A DNA stretch of 64,000 nt from assembly GCF_030272615.1 (NCBI RefSeq), contig NC_081409.1, positions 208,365,190 through 208,429,189 of the forward strand. Reading direction: 5' to 3'. Positions 55,301 through 64,000 of the stretch are shown here, in pieces (position 1 is the stretch's first letter; every line of letters starts with the position of its first letter). The notes beneath the pieces are model-generated. The model ran no database searches, was not told the origin of the DNA, and saw nothing but the letters and a program-made list of their open reading frames with translations. Origin of the DNA: Cryptomeria japonica (lineage: Eukaryota; Streptophyta; Pinopsida; Cupressales; Cupressaceae). Position numbers and translations under genes: made by a program.

Positions 55301-56300
55301 ATTTTGGTGCCAAAAAGAAGTCTACAAAATGGTTGTAGTTCTTCCTGTTATCATGCATCCTTATCTTTGGCATCCAATCATATATTGGACACTCTGTTCT
55401 CTTCCCAGTCTTCTCATCAATCTTATAGCTCATAATTTGAAGCTTGTTGGTCTCGAATATTGCACGATACTTGGATAGAAGGAGATAGCACAAGTAGGAT
55501 GAGAACCTAAATGTCTTACAGGAACCTTTTTTGATCATTAGTAATTGTTTTTGCATGGATTGAACAATGTGCTCAACAAAATTATATCTTACTGGCTGAC
55601 CTACATAATGGATATTATAAATCATTTCAAGAAGGCTTGCACCCACTTCCCTATCATTTTCCAATCCCAGGCAAAACAACAGCAAGGAAATAGTATCGCC
55701 AACCCATGGAACAAAAATGTTAGAATCATAAGGAGGCTTATGATTCTGATCCAACACAATACTAGTACCACTCTTTATTAGAGCTTTGATAAATGAATCT
55801 TTGCGACTTGGATCGAGACTCTAATAATTCCCTGCCAGCTTTTCAAGGTCAATTTGGACGTTTGAGTTTTGGGCTTCAAATCCTAGGTTCAACAAACGAG
55901 CAAATTCTCCCTCGTTTATAGATAGAATTTCCTCATTTGTATTTTTATTGACAATTGCTTTTTTATCTTCATCATAATTTTCGGCGCAAACCATGAAAAA
56001 ATCAGGGCAAGGGAATACTTCAGGAAACACCATGCTTCCCAATCCAACATCCCACGATGCGATTTTATTTGTTTTTTGTTGTAACATTGGGTTGAAAACA
56101 GTAAATTTTACCCTGTTTGCATCTCCTGCCTTACTAGACAATGAATATCTAATATCTATGATACGCTTTTCACCATGGATAGCAAGGTCATAAATATCAT
56201 GGTATTCATCAGTGAAACCTGGTGTTTTAACCAGTTCAGTTAGGTACATTTTGTTTTTCACTTGGCTTCTTGTTGAACTACTGCTTCCCATTTTCCCCAT
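52308..56300 (-). pseudogene. ~1,328-codon single-frame gene of unknown family with G-patch-like motif
   Basis: A single frame runs from an ATG at 56300 (or 56291, MGSSSSTRSQ) to TGA/TAG-type termination at 52308. Six nonsense codons interrupt it (55821-55823, 54354-54356, 53655-53657, 53229-53231, 53217-53219, 53166-53168) and there are no frameshifts. Order: N-terminal globular part (to about 54,850) with YNFVEHIVQSMQKQ, SYLCYLLLSKY and FALEYVRQLES; a helical KKEIEKIAADKNISTEEI segment; an acidic Pro linker; KMGFEGGGLGPRGDGI (54,300-54,345), which looks like a G-patch core; a Ser/Thr/Gly/Pro-rich stretch; then a ~280-residue coiled coil rich in Glu/Lys. No reverse transcriptase, integrase or transposase motif is seen. 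The intron-free form and partial likeness to the ORF at 1-2330 suggest a retroelement-borne ORF. A retroposed host gene is the alternative. Confidence 0.6.
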
Positions 56301-56619
56301 CACTATTATTGTCAATAATTCAAAATAATGCTAGATAAAAACTTGAAAATGCTAACCCTCAAATTGGACCACGAGATTACCAAAAGCAAAAAAGGCGGGA
56401 TGTAGGTGTTCTAGATTTTACCCAGAAATTGGAATTTCTATTTCACTAGATTGGTGCAGACAGTCTCTGTTGCAACTTGCATTCCTCAATCTAGTAGTTG
56501 TTTCTAAATCTCCCTCGATTTATAGGTTTATCCAAGAAATGAAAGACGATTATGATTTATGAGTCTCTTATTTTGAAAACTCTAAAAAGTAGAAAAGTAA
56601 AACATAAAGGGCAAAATAT

Positions 56620-56816
56620 CAAGAATCGTGTTGTAATTTTAGTAATTACTATTAATAACTATTCAATACCGAAGGACAAAAATTCATTACCTCAGTATAA
56701 ATTCCGAGGACATTAAGAATCATGTTGTAATTATATTAATTATTATTAATAACTATTTGATGTCGAAGGAAAAAACATTCACTACTTCCGTATAAATTCT
56801 GAGGACATTAAATGTA
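56620..56816 (+). repeat. ~98 bp tandem duplication
   Basis: Two copies of an AGAATCRTGTTGTAATT ... AATAACTATT ... CCGTATAAATTCYGAGGACAT unit (about 56,620-56,716 and 56,717-56,816), directly upstream of the larger array. Confidence 0.8.
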
Positions 56817-57971
56817 ATACGTTCAATTCCAGGCGAAGTTCTCCCAAATGTGTTCACTTCCCACATTCGGGCCGAAATCCACCCTAAGCCATTGATCTTT
56901 GCTCATCCAACAGATGAGGGACCAAGGTACCTGTTGTGACTTTATGGGTCTGTTTTTTAAGTCTGTTTAATAATTTTAAACTTCCGTCCGAAAAAGTGCT
57001 TTATAGACTTACTTATATTTAATTAAATTTAAAATGTTTCAATTCTGGGTGAAGTTCTCCCAAATGTGTTCACTTCCCACATTCGGGCCGAAATCCACCC
57101 TAAGCCATTGATCTTTGCTCATCCAACAGATGAGGGACCAAGGTACCTGTTGTGACTTTATGGGTCTGTTTTTTAAGTCTGTTTAATAATTTTAAACTTC
57201 CGTCCGAAAAAGTGCTTTATAGACTTACTTATATTTAATTAAATTTAAAATGTTTCAATTCTGGGTGAAGTTCTCCCAAATGTGTTCACTTCCCACATTC
57301 GGGCCGAATTCCACCCTATCATTGATCTTTGCTCATCCAACGGACAATGGTACCTGTTGTCAGTTGTCGTGGGTCCCATCACTTCTGCCAGTGTTCAGGC
57401 ACGTCACCATACTCGTGTCACTTTTTCGGGCAAAGTTCTCAGAAATCTGTTCACTTCCCACATTCACCCCGAAATCCACCCTAAGTCGTTGATCTTTGTT
57501 CATCCGACGGTCGATGGTACCTATTTTAAGATGTAGTGGGTCCCACGACTTTTGCCATTTTTCTGGCACGTCACCATACTCGTGTCACTTATCGGGTTTG
57601 ATTTTTAGTCTATTTAATCATTTTAAGCCTCCGCTCGAAAAAAAAAAACTTTATAGACTTAATTATATTTAATTAAATTTAAAATGTCCAATTCCAAGCG
57701 AAGTTCTCAGAAAGGTGTTCACTTCCCACATTCGGGCCAAAATCCACCCTAGCCATTGATCTTTGTTCATCCAACGGTCGATGGTACCTGTTTAAGATGA
57801 AGTGGGTCCCATGACTTCTACCATTTTTCTGGCACGTCACCATACTTGTGTTACTTTTCGGGTTTGTTTTTAAAGTCTATTTAGTCATTTTAAAATTCCG
57901 CTTGAAAAAGAGATTTATAGTCTATGACTCTATAGACTATAGACTTAATTCTATTTAATTAAATTTAAAAT
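56817..57971 (+). repeat. Five-copy tandem array of ~180-280 bp units
   Basis: Units start near 56,817, 57,034, 57,253, 57,430 and 57,689. Each has GAAGTTCTC, TGTTCACTTCCCACATTCGG, AAATCCACCCTA, CCATTGATCTTTG and a GGTACCTGTT core, and most end ATTTAATTAAATTTAAAATG. Units 1 and 2 are nearly identical (219 bp). Units 3-5 carry an extra GTGGGTCCCAYSACTTYTGC ... GGCACGTCACCATACT segment in place of part of the earlier sequence, so the array has two unit types. A diverged relative lies at 60,955-61,080. Confidence 0.9.
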
Positions 57972-57983
57972 GTTCAATTCCGG

Positions 57984-58090
57984 GCAATAGTTTGAGATAA
58001 CTATTAAATATAATGTTAATATTAATTGTAATTAAAGATGTGCAATAGTTTGAGATAACTATTAAATATAATGTTAATATTATTTGTAAA
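57984..58090 (+). repeat. ~58 bp tandem duplication
   Basis: Two copies of TGCAATAGTTTGAGATAACT followed by ATTAAATATAATGTTAATATTA. Confidence 0.85.
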
Positions 58091-58690
58091 AATTTGAAAT
58101 TCAAAAATAGTATAAAACATGAAACTTAGTTTCTAGAATAAAACAAATAACTAAATAAAAATATAAATTTTGATATGTAATTTGAAAGGTAAAAGTTTAA
58201 TATTAAAAAGAAAACATTCAATATTAAATCTAAAATATTAATTTAAAGTTTAACAAAATTCTTTGAAAATATGTTTACGATGTATAATTTTCAAAAATAG
58301 TTTAAAAATATATATAAAAGTTCAACATAAATTTAGTGTATTAATTTTTAAAAATGTGCAACTGCAGTCCTCAACCTGTTAAGGCGAGAAAATTTGGAAA
58401 TTACAAATGCCAAGGTGGCGATTAATTGTTGCACAAGGAGTTGTCTACGACATGCCGCACGAAAGGAGGAAGGGGAGGATGGTAGGAAATCTTTTTCCTG
58501 ATCTCATGGCATTAATGTCTTATCGTGCACATTCATTACCCGGCCTATAAGACGGAGGCAGATTTTTTTGCCTTTTGATCTGTGTACCACTTTTTGCTTT
58601 GAAGCAGCTACAAAACAAATCTGTAGTTCGTAGAATTGTACCTTCTGTAAGACATTTTTTGCAGGAAGTGATTTTGAAATTGCAGGTGAC
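58091..58690 (+). other. Upstream region of the 58.7 kb gene
   Basis: AT-rich to about 58,370, then more balanced composition. Purine-rich AAGGAGGAAGGGGAGG at about 58,463. The frame of the downstream gene is open back to 58,575. An acceptor-like TTTTTTGCAG ends near 58,663 and ATTGCAG near 58,685, so a non-coding first exon is possible. Confidence 0.45.
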
Positions 58691-58691
58691 A

Positions 58692-59363
58692 ATGGAGGCC
58701 AATTTCACACTTCGAACAAACGAGAAGTTGGTGCCTTTTTTGGGCAAAGTATCCGATAAACGAATGCAAGGACTATTCAGGTTTAAGGAGGAGAAGTTGT
58801 GGGTGGCAGCTCGATTGATGCTTGCGGAGGAGGTGGCACATATCAGTCACCGACATCGAGCTAACATGGAGGTTTACTCTTTGATTATGGCATGGGCCTG
58901 CGAATTCGAACCGGAAGTGGAAAAGGTAAAACTCACATTGGTCAAATTGATTGATGGGGAGTTTTTGATTAACTTGGATTCAATCTTGGAGTGGGTGGTG
59001 CCAGGAGTTGGCATTCGAATTAAGGAAGGGGACGACCAGGAGGAATTGTTTCCTTTTATTCATGGCCCAGAGGATGAAATCAAATACCAGTGCCGTGAAC
59101 GAGCCCGAGTGGGGTGGGAAGCGATGAAACTCTTTGTTAAATTAACGAGGGTGGATGAAGTCCTGAATGCTTTGCATGTGGTGGCAAGGATGGAGGTTGG
59201 TAGGGCATTGAGAGATAGGGCTGAAGAAGGAAGGGCCATACAGCTACTGGCAAGCTTGGAGGGCGACCTTGACTTCGGGTTCCTAAACTGCATTCCAAAA
59301 ATGAAAGCTGAAGCGGCAAAAGGGAAAGCCAAAGCATCGACCTCCGAGGAGGGAAGGGACTAG
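58692..59363 (+). CDS. Intact 223-aa protein of unknown family (tail-to-tail paralogue pair)
   Basis: ATG at 58692 (MEANFTLRTNEK) gives 223 aa ending EEGRD. The protein is mixed helical with no signal peptide or membrane segment. It has FRFKEEKLWVAARLML, a VEKVKLTLVKLIDGEFLINL stretch, RARVGWEAMKLFVKLTRVDE, and a basic/Ala/Lys-rich tail (KAEAAKGKAKASTSEEGRD). It aligns loosely along its length with the minus-strand protein at 59986-60562: LR......FL near the start, A.R..L..E..., R.R.N, RARVG facing WARIG, and a following F..K..LDD/RVDE block. The frame is open with balanced codon use, and the coding segment is less AT-rich than its surroundings, so it may be a real gene. I recognise no known family. 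A transposon-borne gene cannot be excluded. Confidence 0.5.
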   Translation: MEANFTLRTNEKLVPFLGKVSDKRMQGLFRFKEEKLWVAARLMLAEEVAHISHRHRANMEVYSLIMAWACEFEPEVEKVKLTLVKLIDGEFLINLDSILEWVVPGVGIRIKEGDDQEELFPFIHGPEDEIKYQCRERARVGWEAMKLFVKLTRVDEVLNALHVVARMEVGRALRDRAEEGRAIQLLASLEGDLDFGFLNCIPKMKAEAAKGKAKASTSEEGRD

Positions 59364-59985
59364 GAGGAGGCAACCCAAGGGGATAGTGAGACTGAGTGAG
59401 CGGTCTATCGGCAATGAACTAGTTTTTTTGTTTGCTTGAGTTGTGGGCAAATTTTGTATCTTGAAACTTTTCAATTAATTGAATGAAAAAACCTTTACCG
59501 ATAAAATTTTGTATCTTGCAACTTTTGAAATTTTGTATTTTGAATAACTATATAGTATATATTTATAAAATTATAATCAACCATAATCAATGTACAAATA
59601 ATTAATGGAACGAATTGAATTTTTTTTTATAGCATTACATAAAAAGATCACGGTATTAAATTTATTTCCATTGTTAACAAATAATTGAAATAACGTAGCG
59701 CATATACAAAAAGCATTTGAAATAAATTAATTAATAAAAATGAAATAGAATTATAGAAAGCATTTTTATATCCATAAGACTGTAAGAGGCAAAGTGAAAC
59801 AAACTAGAATTTGAAAAATTATCATTAATATTTATGCTTTTGAAATTTACAATTTTTTTGTCAGAGACTTGAGTCCCCCAAAAACTTAAAAGCCAAAATG
59901 AGTGAGCCACTGGCACTCAGCCTGTTAGGCTTCAAGGACATAGGAAAAAAAAACTACAGGTAGTGGAATTGTTTACAATTTTGCC
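59364..59985. other. Spacer between the convergent gene pair
   Basis: About 620 bp, AT-rich. Plus-strand AATAATTAATGG and AATGAAAAAACC strings may hold 3' processing signals for the left gene. Nothing else recognised. Confidence 0.45.
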
Positions 59986-60562
59986 CTAAGAATCTGGCCC
60001 TCCTTCCACGTAGAATTCTTCAGACAGCATAAGCTGAGAGAATTCTTCAAGCCACATGTAGTTTGGAAAGTCATCCAGGAGGAACCATTTCCGGAGGAAG
60101 TCCCTGCCAATCCGCGCCCATTTTCTGTGACGCATCAGCTGCTCTGCATTCAAGTTTAGGAGAAACAGTTGCCTGGCCACTGGCAGTGTTTGGTCATGGA
60201 GGAGAAGCTTGGATAAATCACTCACCCAAGGGATCCCCACCCCTACTTCTACAAGAACGACAAGAGTAATGTCATCTACAAGGAAGTCTTCCTTAAAAAC
60301 CTTCCTCAACAACATCAGCATATCCACCTTGTCTCCTCCCAAGTCCAGAAGAGATGCTAAGAAGCGGGATGTAAGGTCCGTGTTAACACGGTACCTATTT
60401 TCGTTTCGCAAAAATTCTCTACCCAACACCATCCGCACAGCCTCATTGGTGAATGACCCAACCTCCTTGCAGACTGATTGGAGGGTTAGGTCTTCTAACG
60501 GAGCCTAGAAAGGCCCTCTGGTCCTCTGCAGAAATGCTTCTCAAGCGGATGGGAGTGTCCAT
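59986..60562 (-). pseudogene. Paralogue of the 58.7 kb gene, single frameshift near the start
   Basis: ATG at 60562 (MDTPIRLRSISAEDQRAF) opens a frame that is out of phase with the main body. A one-base shift near 60,508 joins it to LEDLTLQSVCKEVGSF and the 150-codon open segment ending at 59986. The body contains NENRYRVNTDLTSRFLASL, VDMLMLLRKVFKEDFLVDDI, KWARIGRDFLRKWFLLDDF and NYMWLEEFSQLML. Read across the shift, it is about 190 residues and shares layout with the plus-strand protein at 58692-59363. It lacks the Lys/Ala tail of its partner. The single lesion suggests recent loss, or an assembly/sequence error in an intact gene. Confidence 0.5.
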
Positions 60563-60954
60563 CTTGAGAAAATAGATTAACAAATTAAACAACCTGAGCA
60601 GTGAGCCTATAAACCTAAAATATCGTGAGCTCTGATGATTTATCTACCAAATGGCAAAGGCTAATTGAAGATGAAAGAAGAAAAGATCGTATATAAATTG
60701 TTGAAGCTCTTGATTGTAATAATTACTTCTTTAACAGTATTAACTGCTATAATTTTTTTTAAATCTTTCGTATCTCTGTAAATCTTTCCCATAAATGCAC
60801 GAGTGTGCAAAATTGAAAACAACTATGAACCAGTACCAAATTGGCAAGTATCAAATTGGAAGTCATGGGGACAGAGTGGATTGTCGTAAGTGAATAGATA
60901 TATATTAAATGAACGAAATTATCGATCATGATTTGTGACATTTGATACGTGTCT

Positions 60955-61085
60955 ATTGAATCCAATTCCATTCCGAGCACTTTCTGGTGAGCTATGTTCT
61001 CTTCAGAAAATTGGGCCGAAATAAAACTTCAGCCATTGATATACGATCATTGAACGGTTTAAAATCATTGATAGATTTTAGGTAT
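60955..61085 (+). repeat. Diverged copy of the 56.8-58.0 kb array unit
   Basis: Carries CAATTCCATTCCGAGC, GTTCTCTTCAGAAAATTGGGC / CGAAAT, CAGCCATTGAT and CATTGAACGGT in the same order as the array units, on the other side of the gene pair. The pair is thus bracketed by related sequence. Confidence 0.5.
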
Positions 61086-61189
61086 GTGTCACCCTTTACG
61101 TGTCAAAGAGGCCGCACTTATTGATACATCATGCAGAGTCTAGACTTAATGTATTATGTGATGTGATGTACTGATGTGATGTGATGTGC

Positions 61190-61660
61190 CTTGTCTATTA
61201 ATGGCAATGAATTTATGAAATCGCCAATGAATTATATATTGTACCATAAATAACAAAATATTCGCCAAAACAAATCAAATAATTTTCAAGTGGTGGATAA
61301 AAATCGCCAATACATGTAAATAATTTTCAAGCGGTGGATAAAAATCACCAATACATTTAAATAATTTTTCCTTCAGAGTAAATTTTTCGCTCATACAATT
61401 ATATATTTGTTCCTTTTAACAATAATTATTCGCCTCCCACAATAAATATTTTCCCATAGAACAAGGTATTATTCGCCAAAAATTTATGGCATTTTCATAC
61501 CCTAGAAAAAAAATCACCAATACAAAATAATTTTTTCATCATTTAAAAAAAAAAAATCGCCATCGATATGAAAATTTCCCCTCGAAAATAATGTCTGATT
61601 CGCCAGGATTTTACACAGTTGCCCGAGGGGGATTTCTTAAAGTTATCCTTGCAAGTAATT
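61190..61660 (+). repeat. Region dense in TTCGCC / ATCGCCAAT words
   Basis: At least eight ATTCGCC or ATCGCCAAT words in 470 bp (61,221; 61,260; 61,305; 61,426; 61,470; 61,556; 61,599). The same word class marks the presumed end of the hAT element at 38.9-39.4 kb, so this may be the end of a related non-autonomous copy. AATAATTTTCAAGYGGTGG / ATAAAAATC is duplicated at about 61,270 and 61,320. Confidence 0.4.
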
Positions 61661-64000
61661 ATAAAAAAATTAATTAATTGTTGTTTAACCATGCTTTAAC
61701 TGTGTGTGTGTGTATTGAGGGAGCTCATATTCTCTATCTCTAGTAAGTAAATATCGGTTGAGCAATATGCTCTGGCACTATCATTTATTTGAAGCTTGGA
61801 CTACCATTCAAGTTGGATTGATGATTAATTTACTAATCATCATTGCCATTAGATCATCAAAGAAGAAGAAATATCAATCAAGTTAGCTTTATATTTCTTG
61901 TACTCTTGTCTAAGTTGTTCCCTAATTTAAAAATGTGATTATCTAAAGAAGCTATGAATGCATATAATTGTGGGTGCATGAATGGTTGTCATGGATGGTC
62001 CTGAGAGTGTATCTATTGATAATATTGATCGATGACCTATGTAGGCGTTACATTAGTCTCTACCTTTCTAAGGGAGGAAACTAATATTTTTGAGTGATCA
62101 ATTTTGATATTGAATTTTGTTAAAATCAATGCAAATTCCAAATATCAAAGTTGAAATCTAATGTTTCTCATGTTACTAGATCTTTAATTCTCATGTTAAA
62201 AGATCTTTATATGTGTTAAATAAAGGTAGCAATGCCACGGGGAAATCTTGTTATGGCACACAAACATACAAGTGTGTTCTATAGTTAGTCTAGTGATTCC
62301 TTGTTCAACTACAACATCAAAAAATGCTTAAATTTTTACATGTTGTCCAACTTGATGAAATTGATGTTGGTGTAATCAAGACATTTATTTTATATTGATG
62401 AGAACTTGATGAAATTAATGAGATTTTATATTTTAGAACTCATAATTAATGGGATCAACAACTAATTTAAGTATAACAATCACTAATCCTATTGGCTAAA
62501 AGAATAAGCTTGCAAGTTAATATATAAACAAGCTTGAGTAAACTAATCTAGCACACAAATGACTATACATTCGATAAGTCAAATAAGTAAAGGTGTATAC
62601 AAAACTACAACTCAACTATTTAACAACACCAATACAAAGACTGACACTTTTACCTACTTTCAATTCAATCTATGAAATATTGAACACAATAATTGCAGCC
62701 GTGAAATAATAAAATTGAACATGCTTTCAATAGCAATTTAAGTAGCATAAGTGTAACATCAACTATCATTAACCGTATTTTGTGCAGAATGCACTTATTC
62801 ATAAGTTTGCAAAATGATATTTGGGATTTTAGATAACATAAAAATCCTACCCCCAAAAAACAAGTCTGCATAGCTAGTTTACTTCGAATCAACTAAAAAG
62901 GTTAAAAACTGGCATACCTATCTTTAAAAGAATATAGGTAAAGTACATCAAAAGACATCGTATTTTTTTATTATTTTATTTTAAAAGCATTATATTATTA
63001 TATATTTTAATTAATATTAAATCATTATTATATTATGATATTGTAATTAATATTATTATTAAGATATTATTATGTTATTAAGTTTTAATACATTCTTATC
63101 ATTATATTTTCATTAAAAAATTTAGAAAAGAAAAAACTTTTTAGTACAAAATTATTATTATTATATTTCTATTAAACTCTTTGACAAAAAAAAAATCTAT
63201 TAAGACTACATTATTATTATATTGGTGTACAAAAAAACTCTAAAGGCAAAAATTGAAGTGGGAAGATGACATCCAACAAGGAAGTCAAATTTAATGCTTC
63301 TAGTTTTTGTTTACAAAGGTCTTTGCATCCATTATCTGAGTGTAATACACCTTTGGCATAAAAATAAAAGTATCACAAAAAATGAGCTCTAAAGTCTATC
63401 CCAAAATTAGACTAATTTAATTTGTTCTAAAAATAAAAAAGGCCAAAATAGCTAGTCTGAAAGCTCCTTGAATCTACTCATCAACTACTAAAAATCACCT
63501 TTGAATCTTTGGCAAGCTTGTGAAATGCAAGTTGTTATCTCCAAACTCTCACCAATACTTACATTTGAAAACTCCTTACGGAATATCTAGTTGCTTGAGA
63601 ACTCTCTCAAAGGGAAGTTTTAGGGGTCAAGGCTAAATATTGATTCTTTTCGGATTTAGCCCAAAAGAAAATAGAACCACTGAGGTCATGGAAACCCTGT
63701 AAGGGGAAAAACCACAGTGGGAAACCTTACCCACAATCAGATGATACTACTGCAGATAGTATGTGTGTACAAATGGGGTTTGCACATGCAGAAAGGCCAA
63801 TTGCCTAGAGCTCACTGCTCAATCATAAAATGAGAGTCACATTGACTACAATTGGATGGTTAAATCCAATGATAATGTACTGCTCAAAATAACATCTTCA
63901 TATGCTAGATTCAGTACTAGTTAAGCTCTGATTGTCTTCTTCATACCTTCCTTGAATCTTCAAATGATGTATGTGTGTATAGCTCTGCTTATATTCGCAT
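61661..64000. other. AT-rich DNA; possible minus-strand copia LTR fragment at the end
   Basis: No gene recognised. At 63,684-63,722 the minus strand reads TTCCCACTGTGGTTTTTCCC followed by CTTACAGGGTTTCC. This resembles the CCCACCATGGTTTTTCC...GGTTTCC phrase in the copia LTR at 3,483-3,515, so the right edge may enter a minus-strand copia LTR. Confidence 0.35.

Overview
The window looks like nuclear DNA of a large-genome seed plant. A single conserved housekeeping gene has a 4.7 kb intron full of repeats, and it is surrounded by decayed LTR retrotransposons (Ty1/copia and Ty3/gypsy type), DNA transposons, LINE debris and tandem arrays, with very low gene density. A gymnosperm (conifer-like) genome is my best guess. 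That is inference from density, intron size and element style, not proof.

Layout. 0-3.7 kb: 3' part of a copia-type element, with a degenerate coiled-coil ORF, polypurine tracts and a 3' LTR, followed by a LINE-like 3' tail and a ~247 bp tandem array. 7.15-15.4 kb: the most unusual block, a two-gene DNA transposon. An accessory gene with six exons (+) converges on a single-frame transposase gene (-). The ends carry repeated ATCGGATATCC-type motifs, and the right end holds a 1.3 kb array of inverted modules between inverted GA/CT tracts and ~124 bp inverted arms. 15.4-28.7 kb: AT-rich, mostly featureless, with a LINE ORF1-like remnant (20.1 kb) and a 329 bp copia LTR with primer-binding site (23.6 kb). 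28.7-34.8 kb: the one clear host gene, KAE1/OSGEP of the KEOPS complex (minus strand, three exons, 358 aa). Its first intron contains a ~510 bp tandem duplication and a 1,568 bp hAT-type element with perfect 8 bp target duplications. 37-38.4 kb: minus-strand LTR-like sequence. 38.9-42.6 kb: hAT transposase pseudogene.

42.6-51.4 kb: Ty3/gypsy-type element lacking recognisable reverse transcriptase and integrase. It is flanked by ATATG target duplications, and its 3' LTR was later split by a 1,651 bp solo LTR with GAGGG duplications. 52.3-56.3 kb (minus): one ~1,328-codon reading frame broken only by stop codons, with a G-patch-like segment and coiled coil, apparently distantly related to the ORF at 0-2.3 kb. 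56.6-58.1 kb: tandem arrays. 58.7-60.6 kb: tail-to-tail pair of small paralogous genes of unknown family, one intact and one frameshifted. The rest is AT-rich DNA with transposon-end-like motifs.

Only KAE1 is confidently a functional host gene, in tRNA t6A37 modification. The intact 223-aa gene at 58.7 kb is a candidate. Nearly everything else is mobile-element sequence at different stages of decay, and the nesting gives a relative order: the hAT host copy or its flank came first, then the gypsy-type element, then the solo LTR.
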